NCBI GenBank assembly: GCA_026826555.1
Contig: JAKSZT010032888.1
Coordinates: forward strand, 1,123,928 to 1,187,927
Direction: 5' to 3'
Length of the DNA stretch: 64,000 nt
Source: Tolypeutes matacus
Lineage: Eukaryota; Chordata; Mammalia; Cingulata; Chlamyphoridae
Position numbers and translations under genes: made by a program. The notes beneath the pieces were generated by a model. It ran no database searches, was not told the origin of the DNA, and saw nothing but the letters and a program-made list of their open reading frames with translations. Below are positions 35,561 to 45,579 of the stretch, in pieces (the stretch's first letter is position 1; each line of letters starts with the position of its first letter).

Positions 35561-37714
35561 AGCTTCTATCTAAGGCAGTTCCTTATTGCCTTAGTTGGCG
35601 GGAAAGAACTACTTTTCATGGTAAGGAGGCTCAGGAGAAATTGAGTTTCAAAGTTCTCAGACTTATCTTTCTCTGCCCAAATGTCTCCATCCTAGATCTC
35701 AGGATTTCACTTCTTTCTAGTTGATACTCTTATCTTTCCATTAAATGCCTACCAAAGGTCAACTATGTATTTTGGACTGCAATTCAATTCTGCAGCCTTA
35801 ATGATCAGGATTGGCCTTAGTCCTCAACAATATCTTCTCCAGGGACATAAGAGATGAAGGACTCCTAAGATACACTTTAGACTTACTGGCTGTCTGTGTG
35901 TTTTCAGGTGAATATATACTGTTTTCAATATCAGCATACTCAATGGCCTATGCAGACTTATCATTTCTATTTTCAGGCCACTGTCCTATAGATATTTGAT
36001 TTTTCTGTGCTTTGATCATTTGTACTTCATACCATGACATCATGATAGCCCTGGATATCGTAAGTTACCAGAGCTTCATTTCTCCTTAGGAAGGGATTCA
36101 TCTAGTACCAGTATGAGTTATCAACACAACAAGTAACAGATGTCCCACATAACATGTGTAATTTTAAAAGGGTTTAATAAAGCAATTTTTGCAAAGGAAT
36201 GCATATGTTATAGAGGAATCCCATGGAATACTGTATTAAGCCAAGGGCTAGTCTGTTTTAAAGAGGTGTCTAGAAAAGGGTTGAGAAAAAATTTGGAGGG
36301 GCAAATGTAAAACATCCAGCACAAGACAGACAATAAGAAAATATATGCAAATACGTAGTACATATTTTATGGGTTTAGTTTACACATATCTTTAGTTTAA
36401 CTTCTTCACAACCTTAAATGGAGTAAGAAGGAAAATTCTGATTAATTAGAGTTTTCCCAGGGTATCACAAATTCCAAAATACTATTTTCTGTCTTGTTAA
36501 ATAAGAACCAATTTTTCAACACCCAATTTTTAAAAAATTATCTTGTTTGTCATTCCCCAAGCTATGAAATTCTGAGGGGTTGTAGGAATCTACAACCCTT
36601 AGGGTCTAAAAACTGACCTAAAAGATTCTGTGACCAGCAGATTTGATTATTCCAGTTGATGGTGTTACTCACAATTTTAGGTAAATTGTCTTCTTCAGAT
36701 GTTAGATGTAGATGAAAATTTCTATTTGTTGATGGCAACCTTCCAATAGACATTTACATGCTAAATTAGGTAAATTGCTAAAAAATATCCTTATCATAAT
36801 ACAAGAGCAGTTTCTGTGATAGCTGAGAGGACAAAAAAGGATGCACTATTTCTCACGTTTGTGCAAAAAAGAGCAGTTAATAATTAGGGAAGAAAAAGGG
36901 AGAAAAATTAAACAACAACAACAGAAAAAAAGCAAACATCAAGAACTACTTAACAAAGGAAACGACTCTTGTGAATATCTCAAGAGCAACTGAGGCAGCA
37001 AGGTAGGTAGGAGAGTCTTTGAGACTAAGGGACTAAAAGTTACCAAGAAATGTTTAATATTTTCATTTTGATATTTTTGGAGAAAGCAATAAGACACACC
37101 TTATAAGACTCCCAGACAAAAGAGGAATTACAAGGGATAATCTAGGCTGCTTTGTGTACATTTGTAAGTTTATCAGAGACTTCTGGTTCTGAATGACAAA
37201 GAACTCAGCTATTCCAACCCTTTTCTTAACTTATGTACATAGGTATATTTCAGGAAAAGCAACAAGATTTGTGCCCTATTTTGTATTTGCATCCAAGGTA
37301 AGTGATGAGATTTTTTTTTTTTGTATCAAATGTGAGTGATAAGATATTTTTTCCCTAATGAGGGAAATTATATGCCTTTCCTATGAGCCTGAAACCTGAT
37401 GGAAGTTATTTATTATTTCCTAAGTAATGGAGCTCAGAGCAGAGAACTTAAGAGCATAGGGAATCAAATGGAGGGACCATAACCCTGGTCTCCATGATGG
37501 TCAGTGAGGTCATTGAAAGGACTCTGGGCCCAATGGTAATGGTGATGGTGTGGAGAGAAGAGAGACCCGAGTGTAGAAGAGAATACATATCAAGGAGATA
37601 GAGGAGTAGTATTGGATACAAACTTAGCTCATTGTAATGTTTTGTATAAAAGAAGTAATACCACTGTTCTACTATGGTCTAATAGTATGAATTATAAATG
37701 ATAGAAGTTTTAAT

Positions 37715-37870
37715 TACACACAAGGAACTAAGAACATTATATGCAATATTTCATCTAAATTTCCTACACTAATAAAAGAAAATTATTATTATTCCTATAA
37801 ATAGATGGGATAATTGAGATTTACAGAAATTGTAAAAAGTTTTCCTGGGATCAGAGCAAAGAAATTTTTG
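37715..37870 (-). repeat. MIR element, diverged
   Basis: cactaataaaagaaaattattattattcc, followed by agatgggataattgagatttacag and gggatcagagcaaag, matches the reverse complement of the MIR core in order. Confidence 0.6.
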
Positions 37871-38204
37871 GCAACAGAATTCCAATTGAGATCTGCTTAA
37901 ATTCAACTTAATAAATGTATAATTTGGGGCAATATATTTCATATTTGTTAGCTCCTTGATTATTCACTGCATTACAACATAGGCAAGACTGCTGAAATAA
38001 ATAATAGCCATATAAATATAAAAATAATAATACAATGATATTTATTTCAGAATTTCTCAGACATGCTCTATAGACAAACTGCATCTGAAGCATTTGGTCT
38101 GCTTGAAGGAAAGCAGGTTCCAGGGTCCTACCCACAACATGCTAATTTATAATGGTTGGGTTGGGAAACAGATGATTCTAATGTGTTCTGAATTTAAGGA
38201 CCAC

Positions 38205-38335
38205 TTTTAACTTGAGTATTTACCACCTTCCAGACACTGGTCTTAGCCATTGCACAGGTTTTCCCCATTAATCTTTAAAACAACCCTATGGAGAGAGAAA
38301 TATTCCTTGTTTCACATATAAAGAATCTCGCTAGT
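38205..38335 (-). repeat. MIR element
   Basis: gagtatttaccaccttccag, acactggtcttagccattgc and aaaacaaccctatggag are the reverse-complement MIR 3' half in the right order. Confidence 0.7.
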
Positions 38336-38759
38336 GCTTTCTTTAACTCCACACATCCAAGAAACAATGTAGACAGTCCTTGCCTGGAGGTCAAATACTC
38401 TTTGTATGTTACCCCAGCTGTCTCCAGTTTGAGCAGTTGTCTCTGATTTCTAAGACATATATCCTATCCATCAAGACATGTAATGATAGACTAGCAGCTG
38501 CTATATGAAAATCACCTTCATTATCAACTCACTCTATGTGAGAAAACAAACAACCTGTTATTTGGTCAGACTATTTTGTGGGCAGGTTTCCTTGTTCCTT
38601 TCTATACCTGTCTGTGAAGAACACAAATAGCCAGAGATTGCTTTTGCCAGGAATATAACTACTATGAAAATTAAAAGAACACTTTAATTTGTTTGAAATT
38701 TTGCAAAGAAATGCTCACTATTGTAGAAAAAATTACATATGTACAAAGTATATTTTTGG

Positions 38760-39160
38760 AAGGTTTTTTTAAACAAATCAATTTTATTGATGCATATTGA
38801 TAAAGCATAAAATTTATCCAAAGTGTGCAATCAATGGTTTTGGTATAATCACATGGTTGTGCATTCTTCACTTCAATCATTATTAAATCATTTTCATTAT
38901 TTCAATAATAATAATAAACACAAAACAGACAAGAAAATTCCTCACCTCTCAATCTCTCTGTTTGCCCTGCTGTACATAGCTGCTATTTCTGGTTATTCTT
39001 GCACAAATTGTTTATTTGTTTATTAAGCAGTTTTATTGAGATATATTCACGAACCATATGATCTATCCAAAGTGTATAATCAATGGCTTTTAGTATAATC
39101 ACAAAGTTGTACATTCATCATATCAAAAAGTTTTAGATCAGAATTGCCTAAGAATTGAAA
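38760..39160. repeat. Two direct copies of an L1-tail-like segment
   Basis: The segment tatccaaagtgtgcaatcaa-tggttttggtataatcaca (from about 38816) recurs as tatccaaagtgtataatcaa-tggcttttagtataatcaca (from about 39064), each preceded by a tttattga motif. The spacing is about 248 bp. The type resembles a lineage L1 or HAL1 tail; family not assigned. Confidence 0.6.
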
Positions 39161-40084
39161 ATTGAAAGAACATTTTCATTTGTTCTGTTTGGAGATTTAC
39201 CAAAATTTGTTAACTTATCAGGAAAATCATTTCACCAATGTAAACATCGCTCCTGCTATTTGAGTCACAAATATATTCATATTGATTCTACATAAATGTA
39301 TATCTGATTATTTTCTTAAATTTCCCAGCATTTACATATTGAAACTCACATTATTTTAATATACTTCTATATTACAGCTATCATATGATATTTGTATTAA
39401 AAACTGCTCTTCTTTTATATCACCTTTTCATTACAGGTAGGATACTTCCATATATGTATGCATGTATGTATACATATATACATACATGTTTACATTTGTA
39501 GGTAGTTACATAATTGATAAATTTTGTTTGAGAAGTATAAAGGAAGCATTAAAAATGTCTGTTATCAAGGATATTTTTTAATGTGATTGGTCTGAGAATT
39601 ATTGCTACAAAGAATAACAAATTGGGATATGTTCCTTTTTTGGAGTTATGTACATGACTATTTAGACAGACTGTAAAATAACGCTATGTTCCTTGGGATT
39701 AAAACTCAAAGACCTACATTCGGTTCACTTAAGATAATGGAATAGACTCATTTGTTTGTCTCCACTCTATAATTTCACCCTAATTTTCAATCTGGCTGTC
39801 TACCCTGGGATTTCTGGTGATTGCACCAAAGGCCCTCTAAACAATCAAAGAGGAGAACTTCCTTTGTGGTTGCAGACAGGGAGAATGTCATCACCTGGTG
39901 AACCATGGGGACCTTCCTAACTCTCAGACATCTTCACAATTTGTCCATTCCATGCCAACAAATTGGGGGAGGCTTGTTATGCAGTGTCTAAATTTAAGTT
40001 TCTCATCCCAATTTGTTTTCTCCCAGAAACCAGATTTTTTCTTAAAAACACTAAATATTGTCTGAAAATCTTCCTATATGTGTT

Positions 40085-40215
40085 TATTTGCTAACTATGC
40101 ATCTCTCCCTTCTAGACTTCTTACTGCATAAGAGTAAGGCTCAATATTGTTATCCTCACTGCTGTATCCCAGGGCCTAGAACAGAACCTGGGGCACAAGA
40201 AAAATTTTCTGAAAA
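40085..40215 (+). repeat. L2 3' end (block B copy)
   Basis: Contains cttctagacttcttactgc and ccagggcctagaacagaacc and is the duplicate of 22440-22575. Confidence 0.7.
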
Positions 40216-40469
40216 AAATTAATAGACTCCCAGCAGCAATATGATATTCTTGTTAGTAAAAACATTTTACAGAAATGAATATTTTCATAGTCAAAGAACT
40301 ACCTTCAACTGCCTGGCACAGGCAGCATTCCTGCTGAGATTTTCTTACCTCTAGGATCTACAGTCTTGGCCACAGGATGTGGTCCTGCCTCAGAGAAAGC
40401 CCTCATTTGATATCTACTGAGGGTATCTACTCTCCTCTACTCCATTTCCAGATGAGGTCTCTTCCAGCC

Positions 40470-41361
40470 ATGAAAAGAGACAATCACACTGTGAATGAGT
40501 TCATCCTGGTGGGCTTCACCACAGACCCTGCATTGTAATTGACCTTATTTGTGGTGCTCCTCTGTGTGTATTCTGTGACTGTGGTGGGAAATACCACTCT
40601 CATCATGTTGATCTGTAATGATTCCAGTCTCCAAACACTCATGTATTTTTTCATTGGTAATCTGTCTTTCCTGGATCTATGGTATTTCTCTGTTATACTC
40701 CAAAGATCCTGGTGACCTGCATCTCTGAAGATAAGAGCATCTCCTTTGCTGGCTGCAGAGCTCAGTTCTTCTTCTCTGCTGGGCTGGCCTATAGTGAGTG
40801 TTACCTGTGGGCTGCCATGGCCTATGACCACTATGTGGCCATTCCCAACCCACTGCTTTATATTCAAGCCATGTCAAAGAAATTGTGCATCTGTTCAGTG
40901 ATATATTGCTACACTAGAGGCTTCATCAATGCAATAATACTGACCAGCAACACATTCACATTGAAATTTTGTGATGAAAATATCATTGATGATTTTTTCT
41001 GTGATGTACCACCCCTGGTGAAATTGGCATATGATGTGAAAGAGAGTACCAGGCAGTACTGTTCTTCCTCTTGGCTTCCAATGTCATTAGCCCACTGTGC
41101 TCATACTGGCCTCCTACCGCTTCATCATTGCTGCCATCTTGAGGATCCACTTCACCCAGGGCCACCTCAAAGCCTTCTCCACCTGCCGCTCCCACTTGAT
41201 TTCTGTCATCTTGTAGCTATTCCCTTGAGAGGGACAAATGGGTTTCTACATTTTATACTGTGGTCTTCCCCATGTTGAACCCCATGATCTACAGTCTGTG
41301 GAATAAAGATGTGAAACAAGCTCTGAAAAAACTCTTGAAGTTAACACAATCTGAAGTCTAA
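40470..41361 (+). pseudogene. Olfactory receptor pseudogene, OR9G-like (block B)
   Basis: The start ATG at 40470 opens MKRDNHTVNEFILVGFTTDP, a standard OR N terminus, but codon 23 is a stop (TAA 40536-40538). A base is missing near 40693, after which a frame from 40679 reads TPKILVTCISEDKSISFAGC, SECYLWAAMAYDHYVAIPNP (usual MAYDRYVAIC; DRY is DHY here) and FFCDVPPLVKLAYDVKEST. Another base is missing near 41046. About 41 bp are missing near 41215, removing the end of TM6 and extracellular loop 3. The C terminus is readable as [20 protein letters not shown] with a stop at 41359-41361. The lesions differ from those of the block A copy. Identity is closest to subfamily OR9G. Confidence 0.9.
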
Positions 41362-41589
41362 ATTGACATAAAATTTTAAATCAGTACTATGAGGTAATGG
41401 ACAAACTTCAGGGGAAGATTTTGGTACTAAGGTTAAAAAATCATTTTTTCTATTAAATTCACTGAAAAGATTTTGCTTCTTTGTTTTAGTGTCTTTGTTT
41501 TGTTTTAGTGATCTGACTCTAATATGTGCTATAGAATATAGATCCAGTTTAATATTACTATAGTTTTTTTTATAAGAGCACTATTTTGC

Positions 41590-42775
41590 TATATACCCCA
41601 TATGCTTCTAGTAAATTACTCACAAGTATTCTGTGATGATAGAAGAATAAAGAATGTTAAGAATTTTGTGATGAAAATGAGAGGACAGTTAAGAATTAGA
41701 AAATAAATGCAGGTGAAAGGAATGATCAGAAATAGAGCTAATACATATAGTGAAATACCTACAATGAATCTTAAATTTTCAATTTAAGTTAATTTTTTAA
41801 ATGTATTCATTTCAGAAAGAACTATAATTCTCCAATACCCAAGTTCTAACTACTGAATTTCAAGCTTCCTTCTTGTAAAATGTAACTGATAATCTTAAAC
41901 TTGCAGTGCTGTAGAGAGTATTGAATAAAATATATAAATCTGCTAGGAGCCATTTATCAGAGCTTCCAGCTTTTTTGTAAATTACGCTGGTGGACAAAAG
42001 CAAGCATTATATTAAGAATACAGTGGGGATTTTTTTTTTCTGTTTCATTTTATTCCTTTTCTTCTTATTTTCCCCTAGAGGGGTTATATACAGTGGTATG
42101 CCATGAGGGACAGTATTGCACAATGCCCATTGTATGAGGGAGACACAACTTTTTAGACTGAAATACACAGTCCTAAATGGGACATCATTCTGTGGTTTTA
42201 GAACAATATTTTTATAGTCTAAGCAACTCTTACATACTTTACCTAATATATGCTAATTTAGAAGGTACAAAATTTAGACAGGTATTTTCTATATACTCAA
42301 TATGATCTTTAAAAGTAACTTGAAGACAATTAACTTAAAGAACTTACTTTAAATAATCAGTTATAAGAACTTGAGCAAATTTCCCACAGTCTACCCATTC
42401 CATATTTTCTCCTTATCCAATACAGTTTGCTTCCCAAACTTCAAAGTCAAATTACATACACATAAAATTTCCAAATATCTTTTTCTCTTTCCAAAAACTT
42501 TCAATGAGAAGTAAAATGATAAATTTTGAGGAAAACCTAATTCTGCAAAGCAGCAACACACCATCCTGCAAAATATCAACAACCAAATAGGTATATAGGT
42601 TTAAAATATTTTATATCACACAAAATACTAAAAAACCAAAGAGTATTTTACTTGATATTTCATTGTTCTATGTATAATTTGCTGAATTTAATTAAACTAT
42701 CGAAACAGGTGTATATAAGTCAATAATTTTGTAAGTGCAATGAGATCATTCAGCAAAAGGAACAAGGCTGATATT
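41590..42775. other. No gene recognised
   Basis: AT-rich sequence in block B without a partner in block A. A possible weak MIR lies at about 41840-41960. There is no coding signal. Confidence 0.45.
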
Positions 42776-43717
42776 TCATCTCTGTGGTCGTATAGTCTGT
42801 GTTGCTTTCCTGAAAGCCTCTTTGACATCTTTGTTCCTCATGCTATAGATGAGAGGGTGAGCAATAGGTTCTCCATGGTGTAGAATTGGACAGCCACTTT
42901 GTCTCTTTCCAGGGAATAGGTGGAGTTAGGTCTTGAATACATAAAGAGCAGGGATTCATAGAGGAGCATGACTGAGATCAGGTGGGAAGCACAGGTGAAG
43001 AAGGCTTTGCGCCTTCCAGAGGCACAGCAGATCCTCGGGATATCCAGGAGGATGTTGAAATAGAAAACCAGGATGACAAGTATGCTGGAGAGAACTATGA
43101 AGCCCACCACACCCAGAAGGACTTTTTCATAGACCTGGGTGTCTGTACAAGACATTTTAACTAATTGTGGTACATCACAGAAAAAGTGGCCAATGATATT
43201 TTTACCACAGAAACTCAGGCAGAAAGTGTTGGCAGTATGGGCTATGGCATTTAAGACCCCTCCTATGTAAGCACCAGCAACGAGTCCAGTACAGAGAGAA
43301 CTGGATATGGTACCTGAATAGAGCAATGGGCTACAAATTGCTACGTGGCAGTCATAGGCCATGACTGCTAAGAGATAGCACTCAGTGTAGGCTACAATAC
43401 AGGAAAAGAAGAACTGGACCCCACATACATCCAAGGAAATGTGTTTATCTTCTGAGACACAATTGGCCAGGATTTTGGGGGTATACACAGATGTGTAACA
43501 GAAGTCCAGGAAAGATAGATTGCCACTGCAAAAGTACATGGGTGTGTGAAGGTGGGAATGAATCCGGATTAAGATAACCAGGGTCATGTTCCCTGACAAA
43601 GTTAGCAAATAGAGTCAGAAATATTCCAAATAGAATTGGCTGCAACCTGGGGTCTGCAGAGAAACCCACTAAGATGAATTCAGTCAGGATAGTGTGATAT
43701 TCCACTTCCATTTCCAT
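42776..43717 (-). pseudogene. Olfactory receptor pseudogene, subfamily not assigned
   Basis: On the minus strand ATG 43717 opens MEMEVEYHTILTEFILVGFS. One base is lost near 43608 (end of TM1), so the frame changes to LTLSGNMTLVILIRIHSHLH. That 257-codon stretch holds SFLDFCYTSVYTPKILANC, the TM3-end motif MAYDCHVAICSPLLY (DRY has become DCH), FFCDVPQLVKMSCTD, KAFFTCASHL and YSRPNSTYSLERD. A second base is lost near 42855, just before YSMRNKDVKEAF, and the corrected reading ends at a stop at 42776-42778. Length and motif order are those of a class II OR. It shares HTPMYF/VYTPKIL features with the OR9G copies but is distinct. I could not choose between OR5-like and OR9-like. Confidence 0.88.
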
Positions 43718-43884
43718 AGAGAGGCATACCAGATTAAGATTATGAGAAAAAAGCCATTAGTGACTCTTCTATTGTATGGAGTAAGCAAGGGTTTTGATTA
43801 TGTCAGAAATTACTTAGACGCTTGTGGGTTTGTAGCTTTATTATCCAGAATTTTAGAAATTCAGTCTGACATTTGGGGAGACCA

Positions 43885-44010
43885 CTAGATTTGGAGTCAG
43901 AATCTAGACTTAAAAGGAGGGCTTTTAACTTATTAACTGTTTAATGCAGGGCCAATCCCTTATTTTCATCAGACAGCTGAGAAAAATGTAGCTCATAAAG
44001 GTTACTTACA
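43885..44010 (+). repeat. MIR element, diverged
   Basis: ggagtcagaatctagactta, then taactgtttaatgcagggcc and agacagctgagaaaaatgtag, keep the MIR order. Confidence 0.5.
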
Positions 44011-44344
44011 GTTTCCTGACAGGTCCTTCTATTGAGTATGGAAGACAATACAAGAAAGCACCACCCCAATATTTGGCCATTACTGGTACTCACAAATCTA
44101 TTGAGAAGTTTTTAGTGCAGGGCATTTTTCTGATATATATAAAAATATGAATATATTGCTAGTGTTCCTACTATTAGTTGCAAACATATCAAAAATTATA
44201 TATTAGTCACTATGGGAAAGTTATTATTATGTGCTATACCTAATCCACTAAATAGTGATAACAATTTTATATGATTCTTATGATTATGATTCTCCTGTTA
44301 TACTGGATGAAACAGAAGCACGGTGAGTGGTTTCTCTTTTCTTC

Positions 44345-44460
44345 AGGTTTAACACTTTATTTTTCTTACCTAAAAGACCAATATCATCCCCACAGGGGAC
44401 CCAGTTTCTCTGCATGGATTTCCTGGTATGGATTTTTATAAGACAGTCGATATTCCAGTG
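44345..44460 (-). pseudogene. RPS2: RPS2 pseudogene 3' fragment (block B)
   Basis: cactttatttttctt, a caggggacccag segment and tatggatttttataagac match 25236-25340, the C-terminal codons and 3' UTR of the RPS2 retrocopy in block A. The rest is lost where an X1 retroposon begins. Confidence 0.75.
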
Positions 44461-44461
44461 A

Positions 44462-45060
44462 TGAGCCTCCCTGGCACCAAGGGATTACTACCAAGCACCA
44501 ACTAGCAATGCAACTGTAAAAAGACCTTGATCAAAACGGGAAAAGTTAAAAACAAGTGAATTTACATGGCTAAGAAATTTCAAAGTAAGTCTGGAGGTCA
44601 TTCCAGAGGTTATGCTTATGCACGTCTCTGCAGGATATCATTGACTGCCAAATTAGACACTATCCCAAATAGCAGGGCTCTTGAGGGCTCTGGAGACACC
44701 CAGGCACTATGGTCAGGGCAGATAGACAGCTCATGAGTATAGTACCTTGCCAGCGGGCCCAACTTTGAGGTTTGTGTTCCCCAGTGTGACAGAATTGGAC
44801 TCAGTTGTGTTTCCCTTCACATGTCTATTTGGTCCCTTCTATTTGAACCTATAGTTTATGCTGGAGTTGGTAGGTGTATGTCCAAGAGACTTTGGATTGT
44901 CCATGTGCCAGCTGGGACCCTGAGTCTCAATGGAGTTTCAACACCTTCTTTCCAGTTCATTGGACTCACTCAGAACAACTAACAGGGAGATGATGATGGA
45001 TAACCATCATACCAAGGAACCAAGACAGCCTACAACTGCAAGCAAGAGAAGATTCTGTCC
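44462..45060 (+). repeat. Retroposon family X1, copy 3
   Basis: From atgagcctccctggcacc and taccaagcaccaactagcaa through tttacatggctaagaaattt, gctctggagacacccagg and caactaacagggagatgatg, this follows the minus strand of 2800-3440 and the copy at 34940. It ends where ERV2 gag sequence starts. Confidence 0.8.
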
Positions 45061-45064
45061 TTGG

Positions 45065-45575
45065 TCAGCATGGGGCTGATTTACATTTGTAAGGCAATGA
45101 ATGTTCTGAAAGTGACCACCCAGAGAGAGGCTTGTGTTACCATGGCTACCACAAGGGGTTCCTAAGGCATTTTCAAGCTATTAATAACCCTTCAGCTCCA
45201 GCTGCAGATCTTGATGTGTCTAAAGAGACTTCCCTTAACCCACCATTTGCCCCAGCACTTAACCGTCAGTCAAGTCCCCTAACCCCTTTTTAGAGTCATC
45301 CTTAAATCCTCCTAAAGCATCTGTGAAAATTCCTTTACCACAGACTGCACTCATGAAAAGCATAGCACAAGCAAGTAAATCAGGTGATCCTGAAACTTTG
45401 CAGCTTTTTTTGGGTTGCAGAACCTGGTTTAACTGGAAAGGCTGGTCATTATCAAAAAGATTGTAAAAAGAAACCCTCTCCAGCAGCACCACCTGTTCGA
45501 AATTCACAATGGCTTAATGTTAATTCTGCCCCCACTGCTTTCAGATCCTCAGCAAAATTATGCACTGCCACCTAG
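45065..45575 (+). pseudogene. ERV2 gag fragments
   Basis: A stretch with ALMKSIAQASKSGDPE character (about 45345-45395) resembles the region before or at the start of betaretroviral capsid. It joins directly to a zinc-knuckle remnant (KAGHYQKDCKK, about 45440-45472) that matches ERV1, then to NSQWLNVNSAPTAF. Most of capsid is missing. Frames are broken on both sides. Confidence 0.7.
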
Positions 45576-45579
45576 GGAA

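Larger units (their letters stand above)
37140..39912. other. Block B-specific 2.8 kb stretch without a gene
   Basis: Block A passes directly from gaagggata (about 22262) to cttcctaactctc (about 22271). Block B has about 2.8 kb between the matching points (37135 and 39913). Within it I see two minus-strand MIRs and a repeated L1-tail-like segment, but no gene. Either B gained this or A lost it. Confidence 0.65.
32325..44460 (+). repeat. Segmental duplication block B (pairs with 16725-25345)
   Basis: Same-orientation partner of block A. Relative to A it contains inserted L1 3' sequence and an X1 retroposon (33597-35560), a ~2.8 kb stretch (37140-39912), and about 2.5 kb with a minus-strand OR pseudogene (41590-44050). 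It lacks ERV1 and about 270 bp corresponding to 18955-19225. The last shared anchor is the RPS2 pseudogene end. Confidence 0.85.
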
